A stretch of 64,000 bases of DNA from NCBI GenBank assembly GCA_942492065.1, contig CALODV010000008.1, forward strand, positions 186,001 through 250,000, given 5' to 3'. The position numbers and the translations under genes were made by a program. The notes beneath the pieces were generated by a model. The model did no database searches, was not told the DNA's origin, and saw nothing but the letters and a program-made list of their open reading frames with translations. This document shows, in pieces, positions 33,739 to 42,124 of this stretch. Origin of the DNA: G963665815 sp942492065 (GTDB lineage: Bacteria > Cloacimonadota > Cloacimonadia > Cloacimonadales > JAIOQZ01). The stretch's first letter is position 1. Every line of letters starts with the position of its first letter.

Positions 33739-36700
33739 ATGTTGAAAGGTATTATTGCAGCTGTTCTGCTAATGTCCTGTATTTGTCTTGGTTCATTGGA
33801 GAATATAAATTTTCATCAATTGAATACTTCAGACGGGCTGAGTCAGAATATTGTCAGCTCTATCCACCAGGATAACAAGGGTTATCTGTGGTTTGGAACA
33901 CGAAATGGTTTAAACAGGTACGATGGATATGATGTAAAGGTATTCCGTAAGATAAACGGAGATGAAACAAGCCTTTTCAGTAATTATGTTGTATGTATTT
34001 TTGAAGATAAGTACAACACGCTCTGGGTTAGAACAAAAGGTGCAATACACAGGTATGATCCTTATAAAGAAAGTTTCACCAGATTCTATGTTAAAGGACA
34101 ACCTGTGCAGGAACTTGAACTTACTCTTAAAGACTTCTATAAACAAGTATCTACTTTTCCATTCCACATGTCTAAAGCTGATGATGTTTTTATTATGTAT
34201 GACAGGGGAAAAGATGAACTGTATAGAGCCAGATGTAAATTCAGAGAGTTCGAATATGAGACAATAGATAATTATTTTGTAGATAGAGATAATGTTTTAT
34301 GGATGGTGATTATCAACGGAGAGGATGAGAAGATAATTAAATATGATCCTGAGAAGAATGAAATTGATGCAGTAGACACCGTACATGGAATTCATGTTAT
34401 CAGCATGACTGATGACAATAAGGGAAATTTGTGGATTTCAACCTGGGAATCCGGATTGTGGAAGATGAACAAGACAAAGAAGGTCCTTGAGCAAATAAAA
34501 TACGTAGGAAAAGGCAGTTCCAGAGTCAATATTACGGAAGAGATTGTATTGAACGTTTTTGCTGATGATGTTGACAATATCTGGTTCACTATCTGGGGTA
34601 ATGGTCTGGGGTGTATAAATGAAGAGAAGGATTTATCGATCAACTATACACATAAGAACGGGATAGTCAACTCACTTGCTCACAATGTTACAAGTTTTGT
34701 ATATCAAGATAACACGAGAAATATCTGGGTTGGGACATACGGGAACGGATTAAGCTTTTTTAATCCGGATCATCAGGCTATTGCTCATTATTACAATCTC
34801 TATTACGATACTAACTCTCTATCAAACAACAGTGTATATGCTTTGACCGAGACATATGACGGAAAACTCTGGATTGGTACTGATGGTGGAGGCATTAACA
34901 TAATGGACAGAGATACCGGAGTTTTTAAAAAAATCACCAAAACTTCCAAAGGACTTAGAACAACATCAAATACTATTATCTCATTTTTGGAAGATTCTCA
35001 AAAAAGACTTTGGATTGGCGAATGGTTTGGATACCTTCATGTATATGACCAGAAATCTGAAAAGATGTACGTATGTGATGGCAGTACGGATTTATTCCCC
35101 GAATGTGAAGAAAAAGTTATCAGGGTAATTTACGAAGATTCTCAGAACAGAATCTGGATTGGTGGTGAAAACAAAGGATTAACTGTATACTATCCTGAAA
35201 CAAAACAGTTTTACTACTTTATCAATGAGGGGAATGAAATTATCCGAGATATGGGTATAGTATATGATATCGTGGAAGACGACAGGAGAGATCTATGGTT
35301 GGGTACTGAGCGTGGTTTGATAAGGTATAATCACAATCTTGCACAGTTTGAAAAGTATTCTAACGATCCTGATGATCCAAAATCACTAAGTGAAGACTTT
35401 ATTTGGACTCTATATTACAAAGATAATTATATATGGATTGGTACCAATGGCGGTGGGTTGAATAAGTTCAATATCAGGAACAAATCTTTCACCAGGTTGA
35501 AAGATATTGGATTACCTACAGATGTTGTATATGGGATCGTCGAGCTGGATAATTATCTGTGGCTGAGTTCCACAAACGGAATAATCAGGTATGACCTAAC
35601 TAACAACAGCTTTGCATTATTTGATGAAGAGAAGGGTCTGCAGGGCAAAGAATTTAATCAGGGAGCATACGGGATAACCGATAAGCAGGAACTGATATTT
35701 GGTGGGCAGAATGGTTTCAACATTATTGCACATAACAAGCTCAAGGTGGATAACAGAGAACCTCAGGTTCTTATAACCGGTTTTTACGCTAATGGTGAAA
35801 GAGTCCCAATATCTGATCCTTCAAAAGAAATTTTCGAATTTCCACACTCGGTTAAGGAGTTAAAGATAGAGTTTGCAGCCCTGGATTTCACATTTCAGGA
35901 CAAAAATCAATATGCTTACAAGCTTTCCAACTTCAATGAAAGCTGGGTCAAGGTTAATGCAAACCAGAGATATGCTCAATATACAAATCTTAAGCCCGGA
36001 AGATATTCCTTTCAGGTAAAAGCTTCTAATAGTGATGGTATATGGAACGAAAACGGGACTTCTCTTGTTTTTAAAATTGCATCACCCATATGGCTTACAT
36101 GGTGGTTCAAAATTATATATGTTGTGCTGTTAGTTATCATTGTACAGCTTATTCTGTATATCAAAACAAAAGTACTAAAGGCTCAGACGAGAAAGCTTGA
36201 ACGCATGGTTGCATTAAGAAATGATGAAGCAAAACAGCACGTTGAGAAACTCACAGCTATTTTCAATAATGCTGTGGCAGGTATTGTAATTCTGAACAAA
36301 GATAACTCTGTGCAGTTCTGCAATAAATATTTCGGAACTATGCTGAACAAGGATGACAAGAAGCTGATTGGAACAGATTTCATGGAGCAGTGTATAGACG
36401 ATTATTCCAGAGAACTTGAGAGTAATCTTGATGACTTGAAAAACGGACTTAATAGTGAGTTTCATCTGCAGATTAAATTCAACAGAGATAGTAAAAACTC
36501 CTTCTGGGTGAATTTATCTTGTTCTGTTATAACAGACAGGTTTAACAACATTGATTCCATACTTGCAATTCTTATAGATATTGATGCCAGAAAAGCTTCA
36601 GAAGAGAAAATCATACAGTTAGAAAGAAAAAGTTCTGCCCTTGCTATGGCAGTTACAGCCAATCATGAGCTTAATCAGCCATTAATGGTTTTACAGGCAA

Positions 36701-36894
36701 ATCTTGAGATGCTGCTTATCTCTTTTGATCTTGATGATAAGACACCTAAGCAGTCCAGATACCTTAACCGGATTTATGATTCTCTTAAGAAGATGCAGGA
36801 TATACTTTTCAGTTACAAAGCTTCTACTGATGTTGATTATGACCATTACACAGTAAACAGTGATATGGATGTTCAGGAGGATACGGAAGATTAA
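33739..36894 (+). CDS. Beta-propeller sensor with PAS and DHp domains but no ATPase domain
   Basis: 1051 residues. A signal peptide (~1-19) is followed by a periplasmic Reg_prop two-bladed propeller (repeated LWFGTRNGLNRYDG, LWIGTDGGGINIMD, IWIGTNGGGLNKFN units to ~residue 680), a Y_Y_Y domain (~700-780; LKIEFAALDFTF, NLKPGRYSFQVKAS), a membrane helix (~790-812), a PAS domain (~835-955) and a DHp helix pair with H-box VTANHELNQPLMVL (His976). The protein stops 75 residues after that His, too short for the HATPase domain of a histidine kinase. It overlaps the next gene by one base. It may accept phosphate from another kinase or signal structurally. Confidence 0.88.
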   Translation: MLKGIIAAVLLMSCICLGSLENINFHQLNTSDGLSQNIVSSIHQDNKGYLWFGTRNGLNRYDGYDVKVFRKINGDETSLFSNYVVCIFEDKYNTLWVRTKGAIHRYDPYKESFTRFYVKGQPVQELELTLKDFYKQVSTFPFHMSKADDVFIMYDRGKDELYRARCKFREFEYETIDNYFVDRDNVLWMVIINGEDEKIIKYDPEKNEIDAVDTVHGIHVISMTDDNKGNLWISTWESGLWKMNKTKKVLEQIKYVGKGSSRVNITEEIVLNVFADDVDNIWFTIWGNGLGCINEEKDLSINYTHKNGIVNSLAHNVTSFVYQDNTRNIWVGTYGNGLSFFNPDHQAIAHYYNLYYDTNSLSNNSVYALTETYDGKLWIGTDGGGINIMDRDTGVFKKITKTSKGLRTTSNTIISFLEDSQKRLWIGEWFGYLHVYDQKSEKMYVCDGSTDLFPECEEKVIRVIYEDSQNRIWIGGENKGLTVYYPETKQFYYFINEGNEIIRDMGIVYDIVEDDRRDLWLGTERGLIRYNHNLAQFEKYSNDPDDPKSLSEDFIWTLYYKDNYIWIGTNGGGLNKFNIRNKSFTRLKDIGLPTDVVYGIVELDNYLWLSSTNGIIRYDLTNNSFALFDEEKGLQGKEFNQGAYGITDKQELIFGGQNGFNIIAHNKLKVDNREPQVLITGFYANGERVPISDPSKEIFEFPHSVKELKIEFAALDFTFQDKNQYAYKLSNFNESWVKVNANQRYAQYTNLKPGRYSFQVKASNSDGIWNENGTSLVFKIASPIWLTWWFKIIYVVLLVIIVQLILYIKTKVLKAQTRKLERMVALRNDEAKQHVEKLTAIFNNAVAGIVILNKDNSVQFCNKYFGTMLNKDDKKLIGTDFMEQCIDDYSRELESNLDDLKNGLNSEFHLQIKFNRDSKNSFWVNLSCSVITDRFNNIDSILAILIDIDARKASEEKIIQLERKSSALAMAVTANHELNQPLMVLQANLEMLLISFDLDDKTPKQSRYLNRIYDSLKKMQDILFSYKASTDVDYDHYTVNSDMDVQEDTED

Positions 36895-37373
36895 TGAAGA
36901 TACTTCTTCTTGTAACCGTTCTTTCAGTTATCGTATCATTTTGCTTTGATTATAGAAGAACACTAAAAGCCTTAAAAATAGCCGGGAAAAAAATGAAGAA
37001 GATTCTGCCTTCATTTGCTCTTATGCTCATGTTCGTCTCGGTTGTTCTGTATATCCTGCCTGAGAAAGTGATTTTAGCAACTCTGGATAATGAAAGCAGA
37101 GGTTTATCTCTTCTTTTAGCATCTTCAATAGGGTCTGTCAGTGTGCTGCCCGGTTTCATTGCATTCCCGTTATGTCGATTGCTTCTCCAGAAAGGAGTGA
37201 CCTACATGGTTCTCTCTGCCTTTTCCACAACTTTAATGATGGTTGGACTCGTCTCCATTCCAATAGAAATCAAGTATTTCGGAGTTAAGATATCAATTTT
37301 AAGGAATCTGGTTAGTCTGCTGATTGCTCTGATTATTGCCTTAGTTACAGGGCTAATCTTCGGAGAGTTATAA
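36894..37373 (+). CDS. Membrane protein, permease half A
   Basis: The 159-aa product has four to five hydrophobic helices and a short basic cytoplasmic loop near residues 22-40. The stretch SIGSVSVLPGFIAFPLCRLL resembles the YraQ/DUF318 permease core, in which two repeats with a conserved Gly-Pro region pair in the membrane. Its ATG overlaps the stop of the sensor gene (TAATG), and the next gene starts 2 bases after its stop, so the sensor and both halves form one operon. The substrate is unknown. Confidence 0.7.
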   Translation: MKILLLVTVLSVIVSFCFDYRRTLKALKIAGKKMKKILPSFALMLMFVSVVLYILPEKVILATLDNESRGLSLLLASSIGSVSVLPGFIAFPLCRLLLQKGVTYMVLSAFSTTLMMVGLVSIPIEIKYFGVKISILRNLVSLLIALIIALVTGLIFGEL

Positions 37374-37374
37374 T

Positions 37375-37890
37375 ATGAGTAAAAGGATTATAATTATTTC
37401 AGCGGTTTATCTGCTGTTTATTGCTGCATCGTTTTTCATATCATTTGAGCCGGGGAAGGAGATAGGGAAGAACTTTCTGGATTTTGCTAAAGATTTTATC
37501 ATATTGCTTCCCTGTGCATTTGTCTTGATCGGTCTATTGGAAGTGTGGGTAAAAAAAGAAACTATAGAAAATCATATGGGGACCAAATCTGTCTTCGCCG
37601 GTTATTTCTGGGCAGTTCTTCTGGCAGGATTTACTGTTGGTGGATTGTATGTTGCATTTCCTGTAGCTTATTCCCTTTACAAAAAGAAAGCAAGGTTAAG
37701 CGTCATTTTTACATATATCAATGCTGCGGCAATATTCAGAATACCTATGACTGTATTCGAAATCTCCAGTCTTGGTCTGAAATTTTCTCTCATACGTTTA
37801 CTGTTATCTTTACCTTTGATTATTGTATTCTCGATTATTCTAGAAAAATACCTTACAAAACACAATTTTATAATCAGTGACGGAAGTTAA
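37375..37890 (+). CDS. Membrane protein, permease half B
   Basis: The 171-aa product has about five hydrophobic helices. WVKKETIENHMGTKSVFAGY followed by VGGLYVAFPVAYSLYKKKAR closely follows the first repeat of YraQ-type permeases (DUF318), and together with the preceding gene it would rebuild a full-length permease. Splitting into two proteins is seen in some lineages; here the order is second-repeat-like gene first. The substrate is unknown. Confidence 0.72.
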   Translation: MSKRIIIISAVYLLFIAASFFISFEPGKEIGKNFLDFAKDFIILLPCAFVLIGLLEVWVKKETIENHMGTKSVFAGYFWAVLLAGFTVGGLYVAFPVAYSLYKKKARLSVIFTYINAAAIFRIPMTVFEISSLGLKFSLIRLLLSLPLIIVFSIILEKYLTKHNFIISDGS

Positions 37891-37914
37891 AAATCATATA
37901 AACAATGTTCTACT

Positions 37915-37957
37915 TTGTCAGAATTTCTTGACAATGATTACGCTAGTTAGTTAGAAA
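37915..37957 (+). promoter_or_regulatory. Promoter with overlapping inverted repeat upstream of the cNMP/FHA gene
   Basis: TTGTCA-N8-TGACAA (37915-37934) is a perfect 6-bp inverted repeat whose right arm overlaps a TTGACA (37928-37933). TAGAAA, a four-of-six -10, follows after 18 bases (37952-37957). The start of transcription would be about 30-35 bases before the ATG at 37998. The repeat is placed like an operator. Confidence 0.45.
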
Positions 37958-37997
37958 TGTTAATAGTAAAATTCATTAAGAAAAAAATGGAGAATAA

Positions 37998-38786
37998 ATG
38001 GGATATTCGTATGCAGATATTAAGCGTTACCGGAAAAATGAGTTAATCATAAGAGAAGGTGAAGTGGCTGACGTTATCTTTCTAATACTTGAAGGAAAAG
38101 TCAGATTAATAAAAAGAGATGAGCAGGATAGAGAAGTTGAGATTGGCTATCTTTCTGAAGGACAGGTTTTTGGTGAAATGGGATTTATCCTGGAAGAAGC
38201 CAGAACCTATACAGCAAAAGCATTTACTAATGTTAAGCTGAAGCTCATCAACCCAAGGGTTTTCAGTGAGCTTTATGACACAGAACACGCCGATCTGATA
38301 AAACCTATTATTCAGTCTATGGCTGAAAGAATAAGACACTACAACATGCTGCTGCTTGAAAATGCAGACAAGGCATCAATAATAAACAAAACCTCAGATG
38401 ATAATTCACCTGAACTTACTATCATACCCAAAACTGATTATGCATTAGAAGCCTTGAATGGAAAAAGTAAAATTGAGATAGGTGAATACCCTCTTTATTG
38501 TGGACGATTCTCCAGAAGAAGATCTGATGATATGTTTCACTCCAATAACTTAATGCTTTATGATAATCCTCCATTTACTGTCTCCAGATCGCATTTTTCT
38601 GTACTTCTCTTCAAAGATGAATTGGTTTTTTACGACAGAGGCTCTACTCTGGGAACATTTGTAAATAATATACAAATTGGAGGAAGTAGGAGAGCTGAGA
38701 GAAAAACAGTCTTACACAAAGGGAGCAATGAAGTACAGATAGGTTCTGTGAACAGTCTTTTAGTGTTCGATTTTATTGTAAGTTAA
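37998..38786 (+). CDS. Cyclic nucleotide-binding and FHA domain protein
   Basis: The 262-aa cytoplasmic protein joins a cNMP-binding domain (residues ~8-115; GQVFGEMGFILEEARTYTAKA is the phosphate-binding cassette, with a Thr instead of the usual Arg-Thr/Ala order being partly kept as ARTYTA) to an FHA domain (~150-260; CGRFSRRRSDD, SRSHFSVLL and GSTLGTFVNN are the phosphothreonine-binding loops). No DNA-binding helix-turn-helix is present. It probably links a cyclic-nucleotide signal to binding of a Thr-phosphorylated partner; no Ser/Thr kinase is in the window. TGGAGAAT precedes the ATG. Confidence 0.85.
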   Translation: MGYSYADIKRYRKNELIIREGEVADVIFLILEGKVRLIKRDEQDREVEIGYLSEGQVFGEMGFILEEARTYTAKAFTNVKLKLINPRVFSELYDTEHADLIKPIIQSMAERIRHYNMLLLENADKASIINKTSDDNSPELTIIPKTDYALEALNGKSKIEIGEYPLYCGRFSRRRSDDMFHSNNLMLYDNPPFTVSRSHFSVLLFKDELVFYDRGSTLGTFVNNIQIGGSRRAERKTVLHKGSNEVQIGSVNSLLVFDFIVS

Positions 38787-38791
38787 GAATT

Positions 38792-41656
38792 TCAGTCTTT
38801 CTTTAATACTTCCTTTATTTTTGCTGATAGAGACTTAATTGTAAATGGTTTCTGGATGAATTCTGTCCCTTCATCCAGAATGCCGTGATGGGCAATTACA
38901 TCACCTGTGTATCCTGACATATAGAGGACTTTCATTTCTTTTCTCTTCTTTTGGAGCTGTTCGTATAATTGTTTGCCGTTAATACCAGGCATAACAAGGT
39001 CGGATAGCAGGAGATGGATTTTTCCTTCAAAAGATTCTGCTTCTTTAATTACTTCTTCTGCAGTTGCTGCAGTAATTGTTCGGAAACCCTGTTTTTTCAG
39101 TATGTTACATACCAGATTCCTGACAACTTCCTGATCTTCAGCAACTAGAATCGTCTCATTTCCATCAGTATTGACTTTTTCTGATTCTGAATAATTATAG
39201 TCTTCCGGTGGAGCATCTGCTAAAGGCATGTATACTGTGAACTTAGTACCTTTACCAAGGTCAGAACTCACGGATATACTTCCTCCATGTTGCTTCATAA
39301 TTCCGTAAACTGTTGCAAGGCCTAACCCCGTACCTTTTCCAGCCTCTTTGGTTGTAAAAAAAGGATCGAAAATTCTGTCCATTAACTCTTTAGGGATTCC
39401 AAGCCCACTGTCAGCAACAGTTAATACCATGTATGAGCCGGGAGTTAAATCCTGCAATTTCTCCAATTGATTAGCCTGAAGCTGCTCCATCCTGGTGGAA
39501 ATTTTGAGTGTTCCTCCATCAGGCATAGCATCCTGAGCGTTAATAACAAGGTTCATGAGTACTTGATCCAATTGGCCGATATCTGCTTTGATGGTGTTTT
39601 CATTTTCGCACAAATCAAGTTCCAGCTCAATATCTTCTCTCAAGGTTCTTCTTATCAGTTTATTGAAATCCTGGACTGCTTTGTTCAGGTTGAAAGTTTT
39701 CATCTCGAGAGTTTGTTTTCTTCCAAATGCCAGGAGCTGCTGAGTAAGGTCTCTTGAGCGTAGCGCAGCTTTCCTGATTTCCATCAGAACTGATCGAGTC
39801 TTTTCCTTTTCCGAGAACTCATCAAGCAATAATTCACCGTATCCTAGAATAGGGGAGAGCATGTTGTTGAAGTCATGTGCTACTCCACCTGCAAGTCTGC
39901 CAATAGCTTCAAGTTTCTGAGCCTGATTAAGCTGCTGCTGGATTAATTCGTTTTGTTCCTCAGCTTTTTTCTTCTCGGTATTATCATTACCAACATACAG
40001 AATGGATTCATCCGGAAGTTTGAAGCTTGCCCATGACTGATATCTGGTTTCTCCAAAGCTGGTTATTGTCGTATAGTCTTTGAACTCACCGCTTGTAGAA
40101 AGTAGCTCATCTCTGGCTGTATTAACTGTGGTTTTATCTTTGAGCATAAATTCAAGAGGATCATGACCTTTAAGTTGTTCATCTGACCACCCTGATATCC
40201 TCTTATATTCTCTATTGCACAGCATGCACAAACCTTTGTTATCAAGAAGCTGAATCATTATAGGAGAATACTCAAATATAGCACGGAATTTAGCTTCACT
40301 GGCTAGCAGAGCTTCTTCAATAAGTATTCTATCGGTGATATCTGCCATAATTACAAGAGCTGTATTTGTGTCCGGATTTTTGTGACTGATTATTGGTTGA
40401 ATTCTTATATCAAACCATTTGCTGTTATCATTGTAATCTCTTACTTCAAGTATGCTTGTGACCTGCTGGTTGTTACACAGGGCAGTATCTACTCTTTCCT
40501 GAATTTCATTTTTAACTTTATGGTCAAAGAGCTCAGATATGTTTTTATCAATTATATACTCAGGGTCCCTACCAAAAAGAGATTGTGATGAATGATTAAT
40601 AAATCTTACAATTCCATTCAGAGAGATTACGAGAATTACCTGATTTGCTGATTCTACCAGAACTCTGTACTTTTCTTCACTTTCTTTTAACGCCTCTATT
40701 GCATGAACTGCTCTAAGAGTCTCAGATCCATAAGTAGTAAGAATACTGCCAATTTCTTTGTCTTGTTCCAGGAATGGAGGTCTTACTTTGTTATGAAGCG
40801 CTAATAATCCGAAAATATTTCCATTTTCATCAGGTAAGGGAAAAACTAAAGATGATTTGTTCTTATATTTGCTGAATCCGCTGGATTCTATTTCCTGATT
40901 GGAAAAAATATCTTCAACAAGTACCGGTTTTTTTTCATCCAGAACTTTTTTAAACAGAGTATGGTCTGCCAACGGAAAACTGATAAAGCCCGGTGCATGC
41001 CCGGGATCCAGGGTATGTACGAGTTGTAAACCTTCTTTTCGGATAATATAGAGACTACCACCGGAGGCTATCATATGACGCCCGAATTCTTCAAGAAGTC
41101 TCTTTCTGAAGTCCTCAATATTGGTAATCCCGGATAATGTACTTGCTGTATCAACGATTTGCTGTAACCTTTGATTCACGTTAACAAGATTTGTGTTAAC
41201 ACTTCTCAGCTCTTTTGTTTTTTCCTCAACTAGTTGTTCCAGGTGCTCTTTGTATTCCTCGTTTTGTTTGATAAGCTTTGCCTTTTCCAGTACACTGTTG
41301 ACTGCATGGGTCAAAACATTGAGATCTTCAACAGGTTTGAGTAGATAATCCCAGGCTCCAAGTCTGAGTGCTTCTACAGCATCAGTGATAAGACCTGTTC
41401 CTGATATAACAATTACCGGAGTTTCAGGAGTGTTTTCTCCTGTCCATTGAAGTACTCCATGCCCATCAATATCCGGCATTCGCAAATCAACAAGAATCAG
41501 GTCAGGCTTAAGCTCTTTAATCTTTTCTATACCAATTCGTCCATTCTCAGCCTGATATAGTTCATAGTCAAGATCTTCAAGGTGTGCTACAAAACTTTCA
41601 CGAATAGAAATTTCATCGTCAATTACTAATATTTTACAGTTTTCCTGATCGTTCAT
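38792..41656 (-). CDS. Hybrid sensor kinase REC-GAF-PAS-PAS-HK-REC
   Basis: 954-residue cytoplasmic phosphorelay protein. N-terminal receiver (~8-122, VIDDE, acceptor Asp in LVDLRMP, Lys in LLKPV), coiled coil, GAF (~185-325), two PAS domains (~330-450 and ~455-570), DHp with His594 in GGVAHDFNNML, HATPase (NLVINAQDAM, DSGLGIPKEL, GKGTGLGLATVYGI), and a C-terminal receiver (~835-954, LLSDLVMP, QKPF). All catalytic residues seem intact. It overlaps the preceding single receiver by four bases (ATGA) and faces the cNMP/FHA gene tail to tail, 5 bases apart. Confidence 0.94.
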   Translation of the reverse strand: MNDQENCKILVIDDEISIRESFVAHLEDLDYELYQAENGRIGIEKIKELKPDLILVDLRMPDIDGHGVLQWTGENTPETPVIVISGTGLITDAVEALRLGAWDYLLKPVEDLNVLTHAVNSVLEKAKLIKQNEEYKEHLEQLVEEKTKELRSVNTNLVNVNQRLQQIVDTASTLSGITNIEDFRKRLLEEFGRHMIASGGSLYIIRKEGLQLVHTLDPGHAPGFISFPLADHTLFKKVLDEKKPVLVEDIFSNQEIESSGFSKYKNKSSLVFPLPDENGNIFGLLALHNKVRPPFLEQDKEIGSILTTYGSETLRAVHAIEALKESEEKYRVLVESANQVILVISLNGIVRFINHSSQSLFGRDPEYIIDKNISELFDHKVKNEIQERVDTALCNNQQVTSILEVRDYNDNSKWFDIRIQPIISHKNPDTNTALVIMADITDRILIEEALLASEAKFRAIFEYSPIMIQLLDNKGLCMLCNREYKRISGWSDEQLKGHDPLEFMLKDKTTVNTARDELLSTSGEFKDYTTITSFGETRYQSWASFKLPDESILYVGNDNTEKKKAEEQNELIQQQLNQAQKLEAIGRLAGGVAHDFNNMLSPILGYGELLLDEFSEKEKTRSVLMEIRKAALRSRDLTQQLLAFGRKQTLEMKTFNLNKAVQDFNKLIRRTLREDIELELDLCENENTIKADIGQLDQVLMNLVINAQDAMPDGGTLKISTRMEQLQANQLEKLQDLTPGSYMVLTVADSGLGIPKELMDRIFDPFFTTKEAGKGTGLGLATVYGIMKQHGGSISVSSDLGKGTKFTVYMPLADAPPEDYNYSESEKVNTDGNETILVAEDQEVVRNLVCNILKKQGFRTITAATAEEVIKEAESFEGKIHLLLSDLVMPGINGKQLYEQLQKKRKEMKVLYMSGYTGDVIAHHGILDEGTEFIQKPFTIKSLSAKIKEVLKKD

Positions 41657-42042
41657 TCTCTCTCCATTGACATAATCTGATCAATAACATCAATAAAAAC
41701 ATTGAGGTTTATCTGAGGTTTTATAAAAACCTTCTTGTAGACATTTTCAGAATTGCAGATTGAATTTGGATGCGCGTAGCCAACAGATCCAGTGTATATG
41801 ATAAATTTAGTCTGTGTTCCTCTCTGCAGCATCTCTTTAACAAAATCATCACCGTTCATACCGGGTAATCTGATATCAACAATAGCTATATCAACATCAA
41901 TATCTTTCAGTGTTTCCAGTGCTTCTTCAGACGAACCTGCTTTATATACTACGTAATTTTCATCTTCCAGAAAAGCTTCCAGACTCTCTTGAACGGCTAT
42001 ATCATCATCAAGAACAAGTATCTTAATATCCTGATTGTCCAT
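41653..42042 (-). CDS. Single-domain response regulator (CheY-like receiver)
   Basis: A 129-aa stand-alone receiver with the acidic pocket LDDD (12-14), the phospho-acceptor Asp56 in IVDIRLPG, Thr in IYTGS and Lys in FIKPQ. It has no output domain, so it likely shuttles phosphate between the Cache kinase encoded just upstream and the hybrid kinase just downstream; that flow is inferred from gene order. The loop before the Lys is slightly expanded. Confidence 0.9.
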   Translation of the reverse strand: MDNQDIKILVLDDDIAVQESLEAFLEDENYVVYKAGSSEEALETLKDIDVDIAIVDIRLPGMNGDDFVKEMLQRGTQTKFIIYTGSVGYAHPNSICNSENVYKKVFIKPQINLNVFIDVIDQIMSMERE

Positions 42043-42124
42043 TTATACCTCATGATAGTATTTAAGTATCAATAATATTATAATGTAAATAAAGCAAAAG
42101 CGAATTATTTTTTGATGGGTTCAG

